A stretch of DNA of 64,000 nucleotides from CAZTNW01 sp964614945 (lineage in GTDB: Bacteria > Caldisericota > JANLFM01): the NCBI GenBank assembly GCA_964614945.1, contig CAZTNW010000001.1, positions 1-64,000 on the forward strand, read 5' to 3'. Of this stretch, positions 47,537-56,973 are shown piece after piece. The position numbers were made by a program, and so were the translations under genes. The stretch's first letter is position 1, and each line of letters starts with the position of its first letter. A model generated the notes under the pieces. The model did not search any database, was not told where the DNA came from, and saw only the letters and a list, made by a program, of their open reading frames with translations.

Positions 47537-49576
47537 CTAAGGTGACAGTTGCTCGCGATGCAAGGGACACCACCTTGTTGGGCTGGTTCCCTCTAGAAAG
47601 ACTTCTCTTTTAATCCTGTCTTCAGGACAAAAATCTGTAGCCAACAGACCTGAATCTTCACAGATGTAAACCGTTACCTTTTCTTCCCCCGGCGGAATCT
47701 CAAATTCATCGATTCTGATCAATTCCTTCGCCCTGCTAATGAAAGATCTCCAGATACTTGCCGGGAGATACATGCCGATATTATAGCGCGTAGAAAAAGG
47801 AACGGAAGCAGAATCGTTGCCTGTAAAAACAACGCAGGAAATATGTGGCGTATAGCCGCAGAACCAGGCGTCTTTAAATAGGTCAGTGGTCCCGGTTTTT
47901 CCGGCCGAGGGTAATTCGGGAATGTAGGCACTGGTGGCTTTTATTACCGAGGTGAAATAATCGGTCATCTGGCAGGCTGTTTTAGCTGAGATGATTTGCT
48001 TCGCTTCGGGGGAGAATTCGTCCAATAAGGTTCCATCCCATTTTTCCACGCGCAGAAGCGGGCGAATATTGTACCTGATTCCGTTCGTGGCGAGAATGGC
48101 ATAAGCTTGAGCCATTTCGATGGGTTTCACTTCGTTTGAGCCTATGGCCAGGGAGGGATAGGGGAGAAGGGGCGTGGTTATTCCCATCTTTTGCGCATAC
48201 TGGATTACCTTGTCTAGTCCGACCTTCATTGCTACCTTCAGCGCCGCAATGTTTGAAGAATGCACAAGTGCTTCACGCACTGACAATGGACCGTAATAAC
48301 GCTTTCCGGCAAATGGATTCTCCCGGTACTCTGAAGGGGACCATCCTTCAATCTGGATCGGCTCAGAAACGAGGATATCTGTTGGGTGTAAAGTACCTTC
48401 CTCCAGGGCAGCAGCGTAGACAAAGATCTTGAAGGCCGACCCTGGTTGCCTCAGCGCTAAGGCGCGATTAAATTCGGAGTCCTTGTAACTCGTTCCTCCG
48501 ATCATTGCCAGCACATCCCCGTTTTGCGGGTCAATAGCGACAAGAGCTAATTGCGGCTGAGGCACTCCCCTGCCATCGACCAGTTCCACTGGCCAAACTT
48601 TCTCTCCCTGCCAGTACCCTATCGCCTCTCTGACTCCTTCCTCTGCCATTTTCTGCAGGCGCAGATCGAGCGAGGTATAAACACGTAGCCCTCCTTGGAA
48701 CAACTCCTCTTCCCCGTATTTATCGATCAGGAGCTGTTTAATCCAATCGACGAAATATGGTGCCTGCCAGGAGGTCACGCTGGTATCTCGGAAGGTTAGC
48801 GAATAAGCCGCCGCCTGGGCGGCTTCTGCTTCGGAGATCATTCCATTCTTTTGCATCCGCTTCAGGACCTCCAATTGCCTGTTTTTCGACACCTGGAAGT
48901 TTGTATAAGGAGATAGCACGGAAGGAGCAGTTATTAAGCCTGCGAGAAAAGCGGATTCTGGCAGGTTGAGATCCTGCACATGTTTGCCGAAATAAGTTCG
49001 GGCAGCTGCCTCTGCGCCGTAAGCCCCTTCTCCGAAGTAAATCGAATTAAGGTAAATTTGCAGAATCTCTTCTTTTGAGTATTGAGTTTCCATTCTCAGC
49101 GCCAGAAGAGCCTCCGTGATTTTTCTTTTCAGGGTGGACTCGTAGGAGAGGAAAAACTGGCGGACGAGCTGTTGAGTAATTGTCGATGCGCCCTCCACTA
49201 ACATTCCGATCTGGATGTTGGCGGAGATCGCCCGCAGGATGGAAGGCAGGTCTATCCCATTGTGTCGCCAGAAATTTTTGTCTTCCGTGGCTACGATGGC
49301 ATCGATGAGTGCCTGAGGGACCTGTGAGAGCGAGACGGGATACCTGAACTCATCTCCCCAGGCCTGGGCGAGGAGGTTACCGTTCCGATCGTATATTTCG
49401 CTCGTCAAAGCTAAATTAGGGCAGTTAATGGCTATCTGCGAGATCTCGGTGGGGTTAATGCCTAAAGCGTATAGATAAGTCAGGGCCGCTGAAACAAAGC
49501 CTATGGAAAGGGCGAGGAAAATAATAGCCATTAGGGCCACAAAGCGCAGAAATATCTTAAAAATTCTTTTCCCCAT
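47537..49576 (-). CDS. Class A penicillin-binding protein (bifunctional)
   Basis: A 679-residue peptidoglycan synthase of the PBP1A family. One membrane segment (about 11-35), a GT51 glycosyltransferase domain with catalytic Glu in ATEDKNFW (Glu98) and EGASTITQQLVR (129-140), and a transpeptidase domain with SAFK (380-383), SSN (440-442) and KTGT (560-563). No ribosome binding site is visible before the ATG, which lies 36 bases downstream of a tRNA-Ala on the same strand. asnS follows. Confidence 0.95.
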   Translation of the reverse strand: MGKRIFKIFLRFVALMAIIFLALSIGFVSAALTYLYALGINPTEISQIAINCPNLALTSEIYDRNGNLLAQAWGDEFRYPVSLSQVPQALIDAIVATEDKNFWRHNGIDLPSILRAISANIQIGMLVEGASTITQQLVRQFFLSYESTLKRKITEALLALRMETQYSKEEILQIYLNSIYFGEGAYGAEAAARTYFGKHVQDLNLPESAFLAGLITAPSVLSPYTNFQVSKNRQLEVLKRMQKNGMISEAEAAQAAAYSLTFRDTSVTSWQAPYFVDWIKQLLIDKYGEEELFQGGLRVYTSLDLRLQKMAEEGVREAIGYWQGEKVWPVELVDGRGVPQPQLALVAIDPQNGDVLAMIGGTSYKDSEFNRALALRQPGSAFKIFVYAAALEEGTLHPTDILVSEPIQIEGWSPSEYRENPFAGKRYYGPLSVREALVHSSNIAALKVAMKVGLDKVIQYAQKMGITTPLLPYPSLAIGSNEVKPIEMAQAYAILATNGIRYNIRPLLRVEKWDGTLLDEFSPEAKQIISAKTACQMTDYFTSVIKATSAYIPELPSAGKTGTTDLFKDAWFCGYTPHISCVVFTGNDSASVPFSTRYNIGMYLPASIWRSFISRAKELIRIDEFEIPPGEEKVTVYICEDSGLLATDFCPEDRIKREVFLEGTSPTRWCPLHREQLSP

Positions 49577-49612
49577 TGTAATAGCTTAGATGGAAAAACG
49601 AGAATCAGCCAT

Positions 49613-49687
49613 TGGTGGAGACAGCGGGAGTTGAACCCGCAACCTCTTCCGTGCGAGGGAAGCGCTCTCCCTTTGAGCTATGTCCCC
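49613..49687 (-). tRNA. trnA: tRNA-Ala (anticodon CGC)
   Basis: A 75-base cloverleaf with encoded CCA end (49613-49615). The acceptor GGGGACA/UGUCUCC includes a G3-U70 wobble, the classic alanine identity element. The anticodon loop CTCGCAC gives CGC (49653-49655), reading GCG codons. It lies 25 bases after dtd and 36 before pbp1A, so it is probably cut out of a longer message. Confidence 0.95.
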
Positions 49688-49712
49688 ATGATTAGTGCCC
49701 CCTATTCTATCC

Positions 49713-50159
49713 CTATTTCTCTCTGGAATCCAGCCAGATGGTCACAGGCCCATCATTTTCCAGAGAGACCACCATCAAAGTCTGGAACTCACCCGTTTTC
49801 GGGGAAAATCCCTCCTTCTTGAGAACTTTGAGGAATAAATGATAGAGGGATGAAGCTTTCTCGGGCGAAGAGGCCATGGTAAAGGAAGGTCGTCTTCCTT
49901 TCCGCGTATCGGCAAAGAGAGTGAATTGGGAGACGACGAGAATCTCTCCATCGATATCCTTGAGCGACAGATTCATCTTACCGGAGCAGTCCTCAAAGAT
50001 TCTCAAGACAGCGATTTTTTGAGCTAAAAAGGAGGCATCCTCCTCCCGGTCATCCCGGCTTATGCCCAGCAGAACGAGGAGACCCCGCTTAATCCGCGCA
50101 AGTTCCCGACCCTTGACCTTCACGGATGCGCTCTTCACTCTTTGTAGGACTGCCCGCAT
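49713..50159 (-). CDS. dtd: D-aminoacyl-tRNA deacylase
   Basis: A 148-residue DTD protein beginning MRAVLQRVKSASVKV with the active-site loop SQFTLFADTRKGRRPSF and the cross-subunit GPVTIW motif near the end. It frees tRNA from D-amino acids and from glycine mischarged on tRNA-Ala. GGAG lies 8 bases upstream. rel-dtd is a common pair in Bacillota. Confidence 0.96.
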   Translation of the reverse strand: MRAVLQRVKSASVKVKGRELARIKRGLLVLLGISRDDREEDASFLAQKIAVLRIFEDCSGKMNLSLKDIDGEILVVSQFTLFADTRKGRRPSFTMASSPEKASSLYHLFLKVLKKEGFSPKTGEFQTLMVVSLENDGPVTIWLDSREK

Positions 50160-50160
50160 T

Positions 50161-52263
50161 TTATTTTCTCCGTACTCTGTTCACTGAAGGGATGCCCTCC
50201 AATTTATTCATTAATTGACGCAGTTGGGAGAGATCCTGAACCTGTACGGTTAGGTCAATTCCGGTGAGTTCCGAAGGCAATGGATAAGCATTTATTTCCT
50301 GAATGTTTATCTCCTCCTCGGCGATAGCGAAAGTAATGTCTTTCAGCACGCCAGGCCGATTGGCAGCCCGGAGAAAGAGCTGAGCCGGATAAAAACCTCC
50401 CGTTTTCTCCTTAGGCCAGGAAAGGGCCACTCTCCTTTCCTTCTCGGGGAAAGTAAGCAGGTTCCGACAATCCGAGCGATGGATGGAAATTCCTCTCCCT
50501 TGAGTTATGTAGCCTACGATAGGATCCCCCGGCAAGGGGGCACAGCAGCCGGCAATACGCACAAGGAGGCCTTCCGTGCCCATGACCTGCGGTTCGCTTT
50601 CTCTGTGGCGCGTGGTAACTATGGGGAGACCCTCTTGTTCCTTTTCCTGCCGAAGCCTTTGGAGATTTGTCAAAATCTGTTGTGGTGTCACTTGTCCCTG
50701 CCCTAAGGCGAGAAAGAGCTCCTCCTCGCTCTCCAGATTCAATGACTTGATGATCGATACCAATTCTTCTGCTTCCGCGAATTGCTTGCGCAGAGATCGG
50801 TCGAAAATGCCCTTTCCCTCGCTGATATTCTCCTCCCGGTTCTTCTGGCGGAAGAAGGCTTTGATCTTGCCTTTAGCGGACGAAGTCCGGACGAACTGCA
50901 ACCAGTCTCTGCTGGGGGAAGTGCTCTGCTTGGTGATAATTTCCACCCGGTCTCCTGTTTGCAAGTGGTAGCTGAGGGGGACGATCCGGCCGTTCACTTT
51001 TGAACCGGCGCAATGCGTGCCCACTTCAGTATGGATATGATAGGCAAAATCAACCGGTGTGGCCCCTACAGGCAGATCCACGACTTCCCCTTTGGGGGTG
51101 AAGACCAGAACCTCATCGGCAAACAAGTCAACCTTGACCCGTTCCAGGAATTCGTGTGAATCCACCAGTTCTCGCTGCCATTCGAGGACTTCTCGCAGCC
51201 AGACCAATTTTTTCTCCATTTGAGGGTCTCTCTTCCCGCCCTCCTTGTAGCGCCAATGAGCTGCAATGCCGAGCTCAGCCGTCTTATGCATTTCCTGTGT
51301 ACGGATCTGAATCTCTACTGGCTCCCCCTCCGGCCCTATCACCACTGTGTGCAAAGACTGGTAGAGATTGGGTTTAGGCATGGCGATATAGTCCTTCAAC
51401 CTTCCTGGAATCGGACGGAAGAGGGAATGTGCGACCCCCAGTACTTCGTAGCAGCTGGGTATATCCTTCACGATAACGCGCAAAGCGAGAAGATCGTAGA
51501 TCTCTTCGAAAGGAACCCAGTCATTTTGCATTTTTTGATGAATTGAGTAAAGATGCTTTGCCCTGTACTGAATTTCGGGATTGATTTTTTGTCGCTTTAA
51601 CTCCAATTGCAGTGTTTCACTTACTTCGCGCAGGATTCTTTCCCTCTCACTCCGTTTTCGCTGCATTCTCTTAGCCAGATCGAAATATATATCCGGATTC
51701 AGATAACGAAAAGAAAGATCTTCAAGCTCCCATTTCAATTTATAGACGCCGAGGCGGGAAGCAAGAGGAGCGTAAATTTCCAGTGTTTCCCGCGCAATTT
51801 CCTCCTGTTTCTGCGTGGTCAGGTAGTTGAGCGTGCGTAAATTGTGCAATCGATCGGCCAGTTTGATTAATACTACACGGACATCCCGGGCCATGGCCAG
51901 AAAGATCTTACGCAGATTTTCCACCTGACGTTCTTCTTTAGAGGCATAACTCAGAGTCGAGATTTTCGTCAATCCGTCCACAAGGGCAGCTATTTCATCG
52001 CCAAAGCTAGCGCGTAGAGAGTCTAACGTTTGTGGCGTGTCCTCCACCACGTCATGAAGCAGCGCGGATACAATCGTCGGCCGATCAGCCTCCAGCTCAG
52101 CTAAAATTGAGGCTACCTGCAGCGGATGATTAATATACGGCTCGCCTGACTCGCGCCGTTGACCCCCGTGCGCCTTCAAGGCAAAATTGAAAGCTTCGCG
52201 GAGAGTATCCAGTTCAATTCTGGGCCAATGGCTTAACTTCTGCTCAAGATCCTCAATTGTCAA
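50161..52263 (-). CDS. relA: Bifunctional (p)ppGpp synthetase/hydrolase, Rel
   Basis: A protein of about 700 residues: HD hydrolase domain with HDVVEDTPQT, synthetase domain with YQSLHTVVIGPEG, TGS domain (VFTPKGEVVDLPVGATPVDFAY, core PVGATPVDFAY) and C-terminal ACT domain. It makes and degrades the stringent alarmone. The start I chose is TTG at 52263 (MTIEDLEQKLSHW), six bases after AGAGG; the frame opens further up at 52332 inside the CDF gene. A TATAAT on the minus strand at 52282-52287 could give it its own promoter. Confidence 0.95.
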   Translation of the reverse strand: MTIEDLEQKLSHWPRIELDTLREAFNFALKAHGGQRRESGEPYINHPLQVASILAELEADRPTIVSALLHDVVEDTPQTLDSLRASFGDEIAALVDGLTKISTLSYASKEERQVENLRKIFLAMARDVRVVLIKLADRLHNLRTLNYLTTQKQEEIARETLEIYAPLASRLGVYKLKWELEDLSFRYLNPDIYFDLAKRMQRKRSERERILREVSETLQLELKRQKINPEIQYRAKHLYSIHQKMQNDWVPFEEIYDLLALRVIVKDIPSCYEVLGVAHSLFRPIPGRLKDYIAMPKPNLYQSLHTVVIGPEGEPVEIQIRTQEMHKTAELGIAAHWRYKEGGKRDPQMEKKLVWLREVLEWQRELVDSHEFLERVKVDLFADEVLVFTPKGEVVDLPVGATPVDFAYHIHTEVGTHCAGSKVNGRIVPLSYHLQTGDRVEIITKQSTSPSRDWLQFVRTSSAKGKIKAFFRQKNREENISEGKGIFDRSLRKQFAEAEELVSIIKSLNLESEEELFLALGQGQVTPQQILTNLQRLRQEKEQEGLPIVTTRHRESEPQVMGTEGLLVRIAGCCAPLPGDPIVGYITQGRGISIHRSDCRNLLTFPEKERRVALSWPKEKTGGFYPAQLFLRAANRPGVLKDITFAIAEEEINIQEINAYPLPSELTGIDLTVQVQDLSQLRQLMNKLEGIPSVNRVRRK

Positions 52264-52291
52264 GGCTACCTCTTTGAGGGGATTATAACAT

Positions 52292-53719
52292 CTAAGGTTG
52301 ATGCGGTTCGGAGTGCACGATGACCTCATCAATGTGGGGAAGCAGCTGTTTTATTCTATCCTCAACCGAAGTAGTGACGCTGTGGGCGTCTTCCAAAGAC
52401 AGACTCTCCTCAATCAGAATATGGCAGCTCAGTAGGTTTCCCGTGGAGCTTGAATGTATGGAAATAGCGTGCACTCCGAGGATACGAGGATCTTGAAGGA
52501 TTTCCCTTTTTAAACGCTCGATTTCCCCGGGCGAAAGGCTCTCCTGTTTTCCATCGCCAAAATCACTGGTGGCTTCTAGATGCGTGGTAAGGCCGGAGAT
52601 GTCCGGTATTCCATTCTTCAGATCTCTCTCCAGACGATCAACTATAGCGTGTGCGCGCTCGAGCGAGAAGACTGGGTCTAACTTCAGATGAAGGCTGAGA
52701 AAGTATTTCCCGTTCTCACTGTCCTGGTATGCGTTCAGATTGTGCACTTCGGTGATTTCCGGGTAACGATCGGATATGGCACGGATCTTATCCAGGATGG
52801 TTTCACCGGAGGCAGAAGGAAGGAACTTCACCATAATGTCGCTTTGGGGGACAATCTCTCTCACCTTTTTTTCGATCTGGTTTGTCAGATCATATCCGTG
52901 ATCGAGGGAATAGGAACGTTTGGCCGAGACCACAATATCTATAAAAGTGTGGGGACCAGAGGGGCGAATTCTTATCTTTTCAACGCGCTCTACCTCTGGA
53001 ATTTCACTCACCTCGGATAGAATCTTCTCGTTCAAACCAGCAGGGGCACGATCGACAAGCCCATCGATTGTCTTTCTGATAAGTCTGATTCCGGCAATTG
53101 ATACCAGCAGGGCCACCCCCAGCGCAGCAATCGGGTCGAGGATTGGTAAGCCGAAACGCACTCCGATCAATCCGGCGATGACGATGGAGGAGGAAAGGAT
53201 GTCGGAAGAATAATGCAGGGCATCTGCCTCCAGGGCTTGAGAAGAGTGTTTTCGCGCCCCTCGATAGAGAATGCGGGAAATCAGTATATCGAGGATGACA
53301 GAAATCCCCATTACGAGGAATGCCACCCAGGTCGCTTCCACTTCGGCGGGCTTGCCCAGCAGCCGCTGTACGGCCTCGTAAACTATCCAGAGGCAGGTGG
53401 CGAGAAGGAGGAGAGATTCGGCCAGAGCAGACAAGTTCTCCACTTTGCCGTGACCGTATTGATGCTTGGCATCAGGCGGTCGGGACGAAATACGAACAGA
53501 GAAGAGAGTAATTAGAGCCGCTCCCAGATCGAGCAAGGAATGCGCTGCCTCCGACAATATGCCTAAGCTTCCCGTTAGGAGACCAACAATAAGCTTCAGG
53601 CCTGTGAGTGTCAGACCTACAAGAACTGAATAGAAAGCGACCCTGACCTTTGTTTCAGGCTGCCCGATCTTCCGGCTTGAGGTTAATCTCGTTGTCTTTG
53701 GAGTCTCTGTTTTCTTCAT
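52292..53719 (-). CDS. CDF-family cation transporter with three C-terminal repeats
   Basis: A protein of about 475 residues, longer than the usual 300. The membrane domain holds the cation diffusion facilitator metal motifs HSLLD and HYSSD. After it come three copies of the cytosolic dimerisation domain (about residues 210-285, 290-370 and 390-465), where standard members have one. It probably exports Zn, Mn, Co or Fe in exchange for protons. ATG at 53719 follows a terminator hairpin directly; a TTG at 53725 is in frame. Confidence 0.9.
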   Translation of the reverse strand: MKKTETPKTTRLTSSRKIGQPETKVRVAFYSVLVGLTLTGLKLIVGLLTGSLGILSEAAHSLLDLGAALITLFSVRISSRPPDAKHQYGHGKVENLSALAESLLLLATCLWIVYEAVQRLLGKPAEVEATWVAFLVMGISVILDILISRILYRGARKHSSQALEADALHYSSDILSSSIVIAGLIGVRFGLPILDPIAALGVALLVSIAGIRLIRKTIDGLVDRAPAGLNEKILSEVSEIPEVERVEKIRIRPSGPHTFIDIVVSAKRSYSLDHGYDLTNQIEKKVREIVPQSDIMVKFLPSASGETILDKIRAISDRYPEITEVHNLNAYQDSENGKYFLSLHLKLDPVFSLERAHAIVDRLERDLKNGIPDISGLTTHLEATSDFGDGKQESLSPGEIERLKREILQDPRILGVHAISIHSSSTGNLLSCHILIEESLSLEDAHSVTTSVEDRIKQLLPHIDEVIVHSEPHQP

Positions 53720-53723
53720 AAGC

Positions 53724-53752
53724 AAAAACCTGCGGCTCTGGAATCCCGCAGG
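53724..53752 (-). terminator. Terminator hairpin abutting the CDF start codon
   Basis: On the minus strand, CCTGCGG pairs with CCGCAGG (53729-53752) around a ten-base loop, followed by TTTTT and then GCTTATG. The hairpin 3' arm contains the only Shine-Dalgarno-like bases (GCAGG), so the same structure could affect both transcription and translation of the CDF gene. Confidence 0.8.
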
Positions 53753-53816
53753 TCTCTCTGCTGCGCCATAATAAACGCCCGAAAGCTTTCACTTTCTGTT
53801 TTCGCTACAGACGATA

Positions 53817-53844
53817 TTTTTATTGATTTTTATACGCTTGTCAA
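53817..53844 (-). promoter_or_regulatory. Possible promoter of the CDF transporter gene
   Basis: TTGACA on the minus strand (53844-53839) overlaps the secDF stop codon. A -10 candidate TAAAAA (53822-53817) lies 16 bases further. This gives a leader of about 90 bases with small hairpins (TCTGT/ACAGA, GAAAG/CTTTC) before the terminator at 53724-53752. Confidence 0.5.
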
Positions 53845-56234
53845 ATCTGAGCCCTCTTCCTACCTGACTTTTTCCGGGCCTCCATCCGCTGAAGCCAGAG
53901 GTTAATGATAGGCGTGGCTACAAAGAAAGAGGAGTATGCGCCGGTCGCGATTCCCACAAAGAGGCCGAGCGAAAAATCCAAGATTGAGCTTCCGCCAAAT
54001 ATCACGAGGGCGAGGATAGCGAGCAAGGTGGTGAGAGTGGTGTTCATAGAGCGGGTGAAAGTCTGGAGGATGCTGCGATTGATGAGGTCGGGTATTGTTT
54101 CCTTCTTGCGAAAACGCATGTTCTCGCGAATCCGGTCGAGCACCACCACTGTATCCATCACGGAATAGCCGGTAACTGTAAGAAGTACCGCCACGAAGGG
54201 GCTGTTGACCTCCATAAAAGTGAGGGCGAAAAACCCGATAATGATCAGGATATCGTGCAATAAAGCAACGATTGTAGCCACAGCAAAGCGGAACTCAAAG
54301 CGGATGGAAATATATATAATGATTCCGAGAAGAGCGAGTAAAACTGCGTAAAGGGCATTGAGCTGAAGATCTTTGCCTACAACCGGGCCGACATAGTCCG
54401 CTCCCAAGAGATGAATGGAAGGGAAATTATCCTTTAAGACCTCGACCAACTCGTTAGTTTGCTCTGACTTGAGCTCCTTGGTCCTCACTACGACATGATA
54501 GTCGTTCACAGGCTGGATTTGATGCTCCGGAAGACCCTGGGAGACCAGAACTTGTTTAAGGACTGAGGGATCCAGCCTGTCCGGCGATTCCGCTGTAAAT
54601 TCAATTCGGCTTCCCCCTGTGAAGTCGATTCCTAAATTGAGGGGAAGGCTCTCGGATTTGACGGTCCAGTTGATGCCAGCCATCGCCAGACCCAGCACTA
54701 TCAGAACCAGGGACAACGAGAACCAAAGCTTGGTCTTACCTATAATGTTCCATTTTCCGGGGCGGATTAGGGAGAAGGAGCGTTCATGCATGTTAAGTAA
54801 GGGCAGGTTGTGTGAGACCTTTGTTTGAGCGACCAGATCGACGAAAACCCGGCTGACGAAAACCGCCGTGAATAAACTGACCAGGATTCCCAGGGCAAGG
54901 GTGATGGAGAAGCCGCGAATGGATCCGGTACCGAACCAGTAAAGCGAGGCGGCGGCGATCAAAGTGGTTGCGTTGGAATCAATTATGGTACGGAACGCTT
55001 TAGCGAAGCCAGAAGTGATAGCTCCTCGCAGAGTTTTTCCTGTTCTCACCTCCTCCCGGATGCGCTCGAAAATAAGAACATTGGCATCTACAGCCATGCC
55101 CACAGAGAGAACTACTCCGGCGATACCGGGGAGGGTGAGTACAGCCCCCAATAGCTTGAGAATTGCCAACAGAAGGAGGACGTAGATCATTAGGGATATA
55201 TCAGCGAGCAGACCGAGGAGCCGGTAATTAACAATCATGAAAAGAGCCACGAGTAAAACAGCAATGATTCCAGCGATGAGAGAGGCGCGAATGGCGGCCT
55301 CTCCCAGCGTGGGAGCCACCGTCCTCTCCTCGGCAATCACCAATTTTACCGGCAGGGCCCCACCCCTGAGCAGCGCCGCGATGCTGGATGCTTCGTTTAT
55401 ATCGAATTTGCCGGTGAGCCTCGCTTCGCCTGAGGGAATCTCTTCTTGAACGGTTCCGGCGAAGACTATATCGTTGTCAAGAACCGTGTAGATCATTTTG
55501 CCGACGGTTTCCTTGGTTAGCCGGGCGAAGAGGCTCGTGCCTTCTTCATTAAATTTTATCCCTACCTCAGCTTCACCCTTTTCTCCGAAGCGAGCACGAG
55601 CATCAACCAGGTACTGGCCAGTGAGGGCCACCTCACCTCGGGGGAGCTCCAATTTGAGGCCAGGCGTGGGAGTAATGGTTTTGCGGGCGGCATCCAGAGA
55701 TTCGAATCCTGGCTCCTGGGCTGCATAGCCCCCAACTACGGCAAATTTCCGATTTCCCATGGCGTCGTAATATAGAAGGAGCATGGGAATACTGCTCCGG
55801 GGTTCCGAGATGATCGTGGGGGTATAGGTTTCGCCAGCTGTGGTGGTTGCTGTGAGATCTGTAGAAGTGAGCGTAACGCGTTCTTTAGCCACGATGAATT
55901 CGAGCATCGCCGTTCGCCCGAGAATCTCTCGGGCCTTTTCTGGATCCTGGTAGCGGGGAAGATCGACGATGATCCGGTTCCAGCGTTCCCCACCCTGGCC
56001 CTGAATGATCGGCTCTGAGAGGCCAAGGGCGTTGACGCGTCCGGAAATCACCCGGATCGCTGCCTCCACTCCTTCCCGCGTGGCTTTGGCTTCAGGCGTG
56101 TCGACCGCTTCCAAAGTGAAATGAACTCCTCCGGCCAAATCTAAGCCGTACCGCAGAGGAAGAAAATAGAAAGCCAGAATTCCTCCTACGACTACGATCA
56201 GGATAAAGATCACCTTGATTGAAAGCCTGTTCAC
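53841..56234 (-). CDS. secDF: Protein translocase subunit SecDF (fused)
   Basis: A 797-residue fusion of SecD and SecF, each with six membrane segments. The SecD part has LRYGLDLAGGVHFTLE, the large extracytoplasmic domain, and GMAVDANVLIFERIREE. The SecF part begins near residue 500 with LGIDFTGGSR and has SVMDTVVVLDRIREN. They use the proton gradient to help pull proteins through SecYEG. GTG start 9 bases after AAGGAG. yajC, often beside secD, is absent. Confidence 0.96.
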   Translation of the reverse strand: MNRLSIKVIFILIVVVGGILAFYFLPLRYGLDLAGGVHFTLEAVDTPEAKATREGVEAAIRVISGRVNALGLSEPIIQGQGGERWNRIIVDLPRYQDPEKAREILGRTAMLEFIVAKERVTLTSTDLTATTTAGETYTPTIISEPRSSIPMLLLYYDAMGNRKFAVVGGYAAQEPGFESLDAARKTITPTPGLKLELPRGEVALTGQYLVDARARFGEKGEAEVGIKFNEEGTSLFARLTKETVGKMIYTVLDNDIVFAGTVQEEIPSGEARLTGKFDINEASSIAALLRGGALPVKLVIAEERTVAPTLGEAAIRASLIAGIIAVLLVALFMIVNYRLLGLLADISLMIYVLLLLAILKLLGAVLTLPGIAGVVLSVGMAVDANVLIFERIREEVRTGKTLRGAITSGFAKAFRTIIDSNATTLIAAASLYWFGTGSIRGFSITLALGILVSLFTAVFVSRVFVDLVAQTKVSHNLPLLNMHERSFSLIRPGKWNIIGKTKLWFSLSLVLIVLGLAMAGINWTVKSESLPLNLGIDFTGGSRIEFTAESPDRLDPSVLKQVLVSQGLPEHQIQPVNDYHVVVRTKELKSEQTNELVEVLKDNFPSIHLLGADYVGPVVGKDLQLNALYAVLLALLGIIIYISIRFEFRFAVATIVALLHDILIIIGFFALTFMEVNSPFVAVLLTVTGYSVMDTVVVLDRIRENMRFRKKETIPDLINRSILQTFTRSMNTTLTTLLAILALVIFGGSSILDFSLGLFVGIATGAYSSFFVATPIINLWLQRMEARKKSGRKRAQI

Positions 56235-56307
56235 TTTTTGACGCTCCTTCTATGGCAGACCTTTGCAGAGTATAGGAATATTTATCCGGCTAAGCAAGGT
56301 CAGAGGA

Positions 56308-56973
56308 TTACCACAATCTTATTTTGTTGATATCAAGGTGGAACTGGCAGCCGAGATACTCCGCCGCCTTGCGACACATGAGCAGGCGAGCAAAGGAGAT
56401 CTCGAAATAGTCCATCACCGTCCCGATCGAGGTGTCAACGGTCAGCTCGAGAGCGATTTCCTCGCCCATGACACGCAAGAAAGAGTGGGTGACCGCATAA
56501 TTGACTCGATCGTGAATGTCAAACCTGGCCCTGTCCTGCAGGCGAACACGGCTGCGATGAATATCTGACTTGTCAGCCAGAATCAAAGCGCTGGTGAGGG
56601 TTGAAGCTGGAATACCGTTAGGCTCGTCGTGATTACCGATGGCCAGCATGATCTGGGCAGTCTCTACGATATCCATCCCCATCGGATTCAGAATTTCGAA
56701 GGCCAGCATTGCCCCAATGGAGGGGTGACCCTCTCTTCCGCTTAGATTGCCCAGATCATGGAGATAACCGGCGATCCCGGCCAATTCCGCCTCTCTCTCG
56801 CTTCTACCCAGCCGTTTCAAGATATTGAGAGCAATATTCGCTACCAGGTTGGCGTGCCGGAAGCCGTGTTCCGTGTAACCGATCGCTTCCAGGTAAGAAT
56901 CCGCCTGAGTGATAAACGTTGTGGCCATCGGGCTCTTTTTAACTTCCTCCAAAGTGATAATCAGGTTAGGCAT
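56308..56973 (-). CDS. HD-domain phosphohydrolase (HDIG type)
   Basis: A 221-residue protein with an HD domain: H of EHGFRHANLV, the HD pair in GYLHDLGNL, and downstream GNHDEPNG and ADKSD. This arrangement binds two metal ions and hydrolyses phosphate esters. It is a stand-alone HD, without receiver or sensor domains. Substrate unknown; nucleotides or cyclic dinucleotides are possible. AAGGAGGGG precedes the ATG by 7 bases. It sits between tgt and secDF. Confidence 0.88.
   Translation of the reverse strand: MPNLIITLEEVKKSPMATTFITQADSYLEAIGYTEHGFRHANLVANIALNILKRLGRSEREAELAGIAGYLHDLGNLSGREGHPSIGAMLAFEILNPMGMDIVETAQIMLAIGNHDEPNGIPASTLTSALILADKSDIHRSRVRLQDRARFDIHDRVNYAVTHSFLRVMGEEIALELTVDTSIGTVMDYFEISFARLLMCRKAAEYLGCQFHLDINKIRLW

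Noticed and set aside
53719..53815. NiCo or manganese riboswitch in the CDF leader
   Set aside because: I could not find the conserved junction sequences of either class, so only a general attenuator is proposed.
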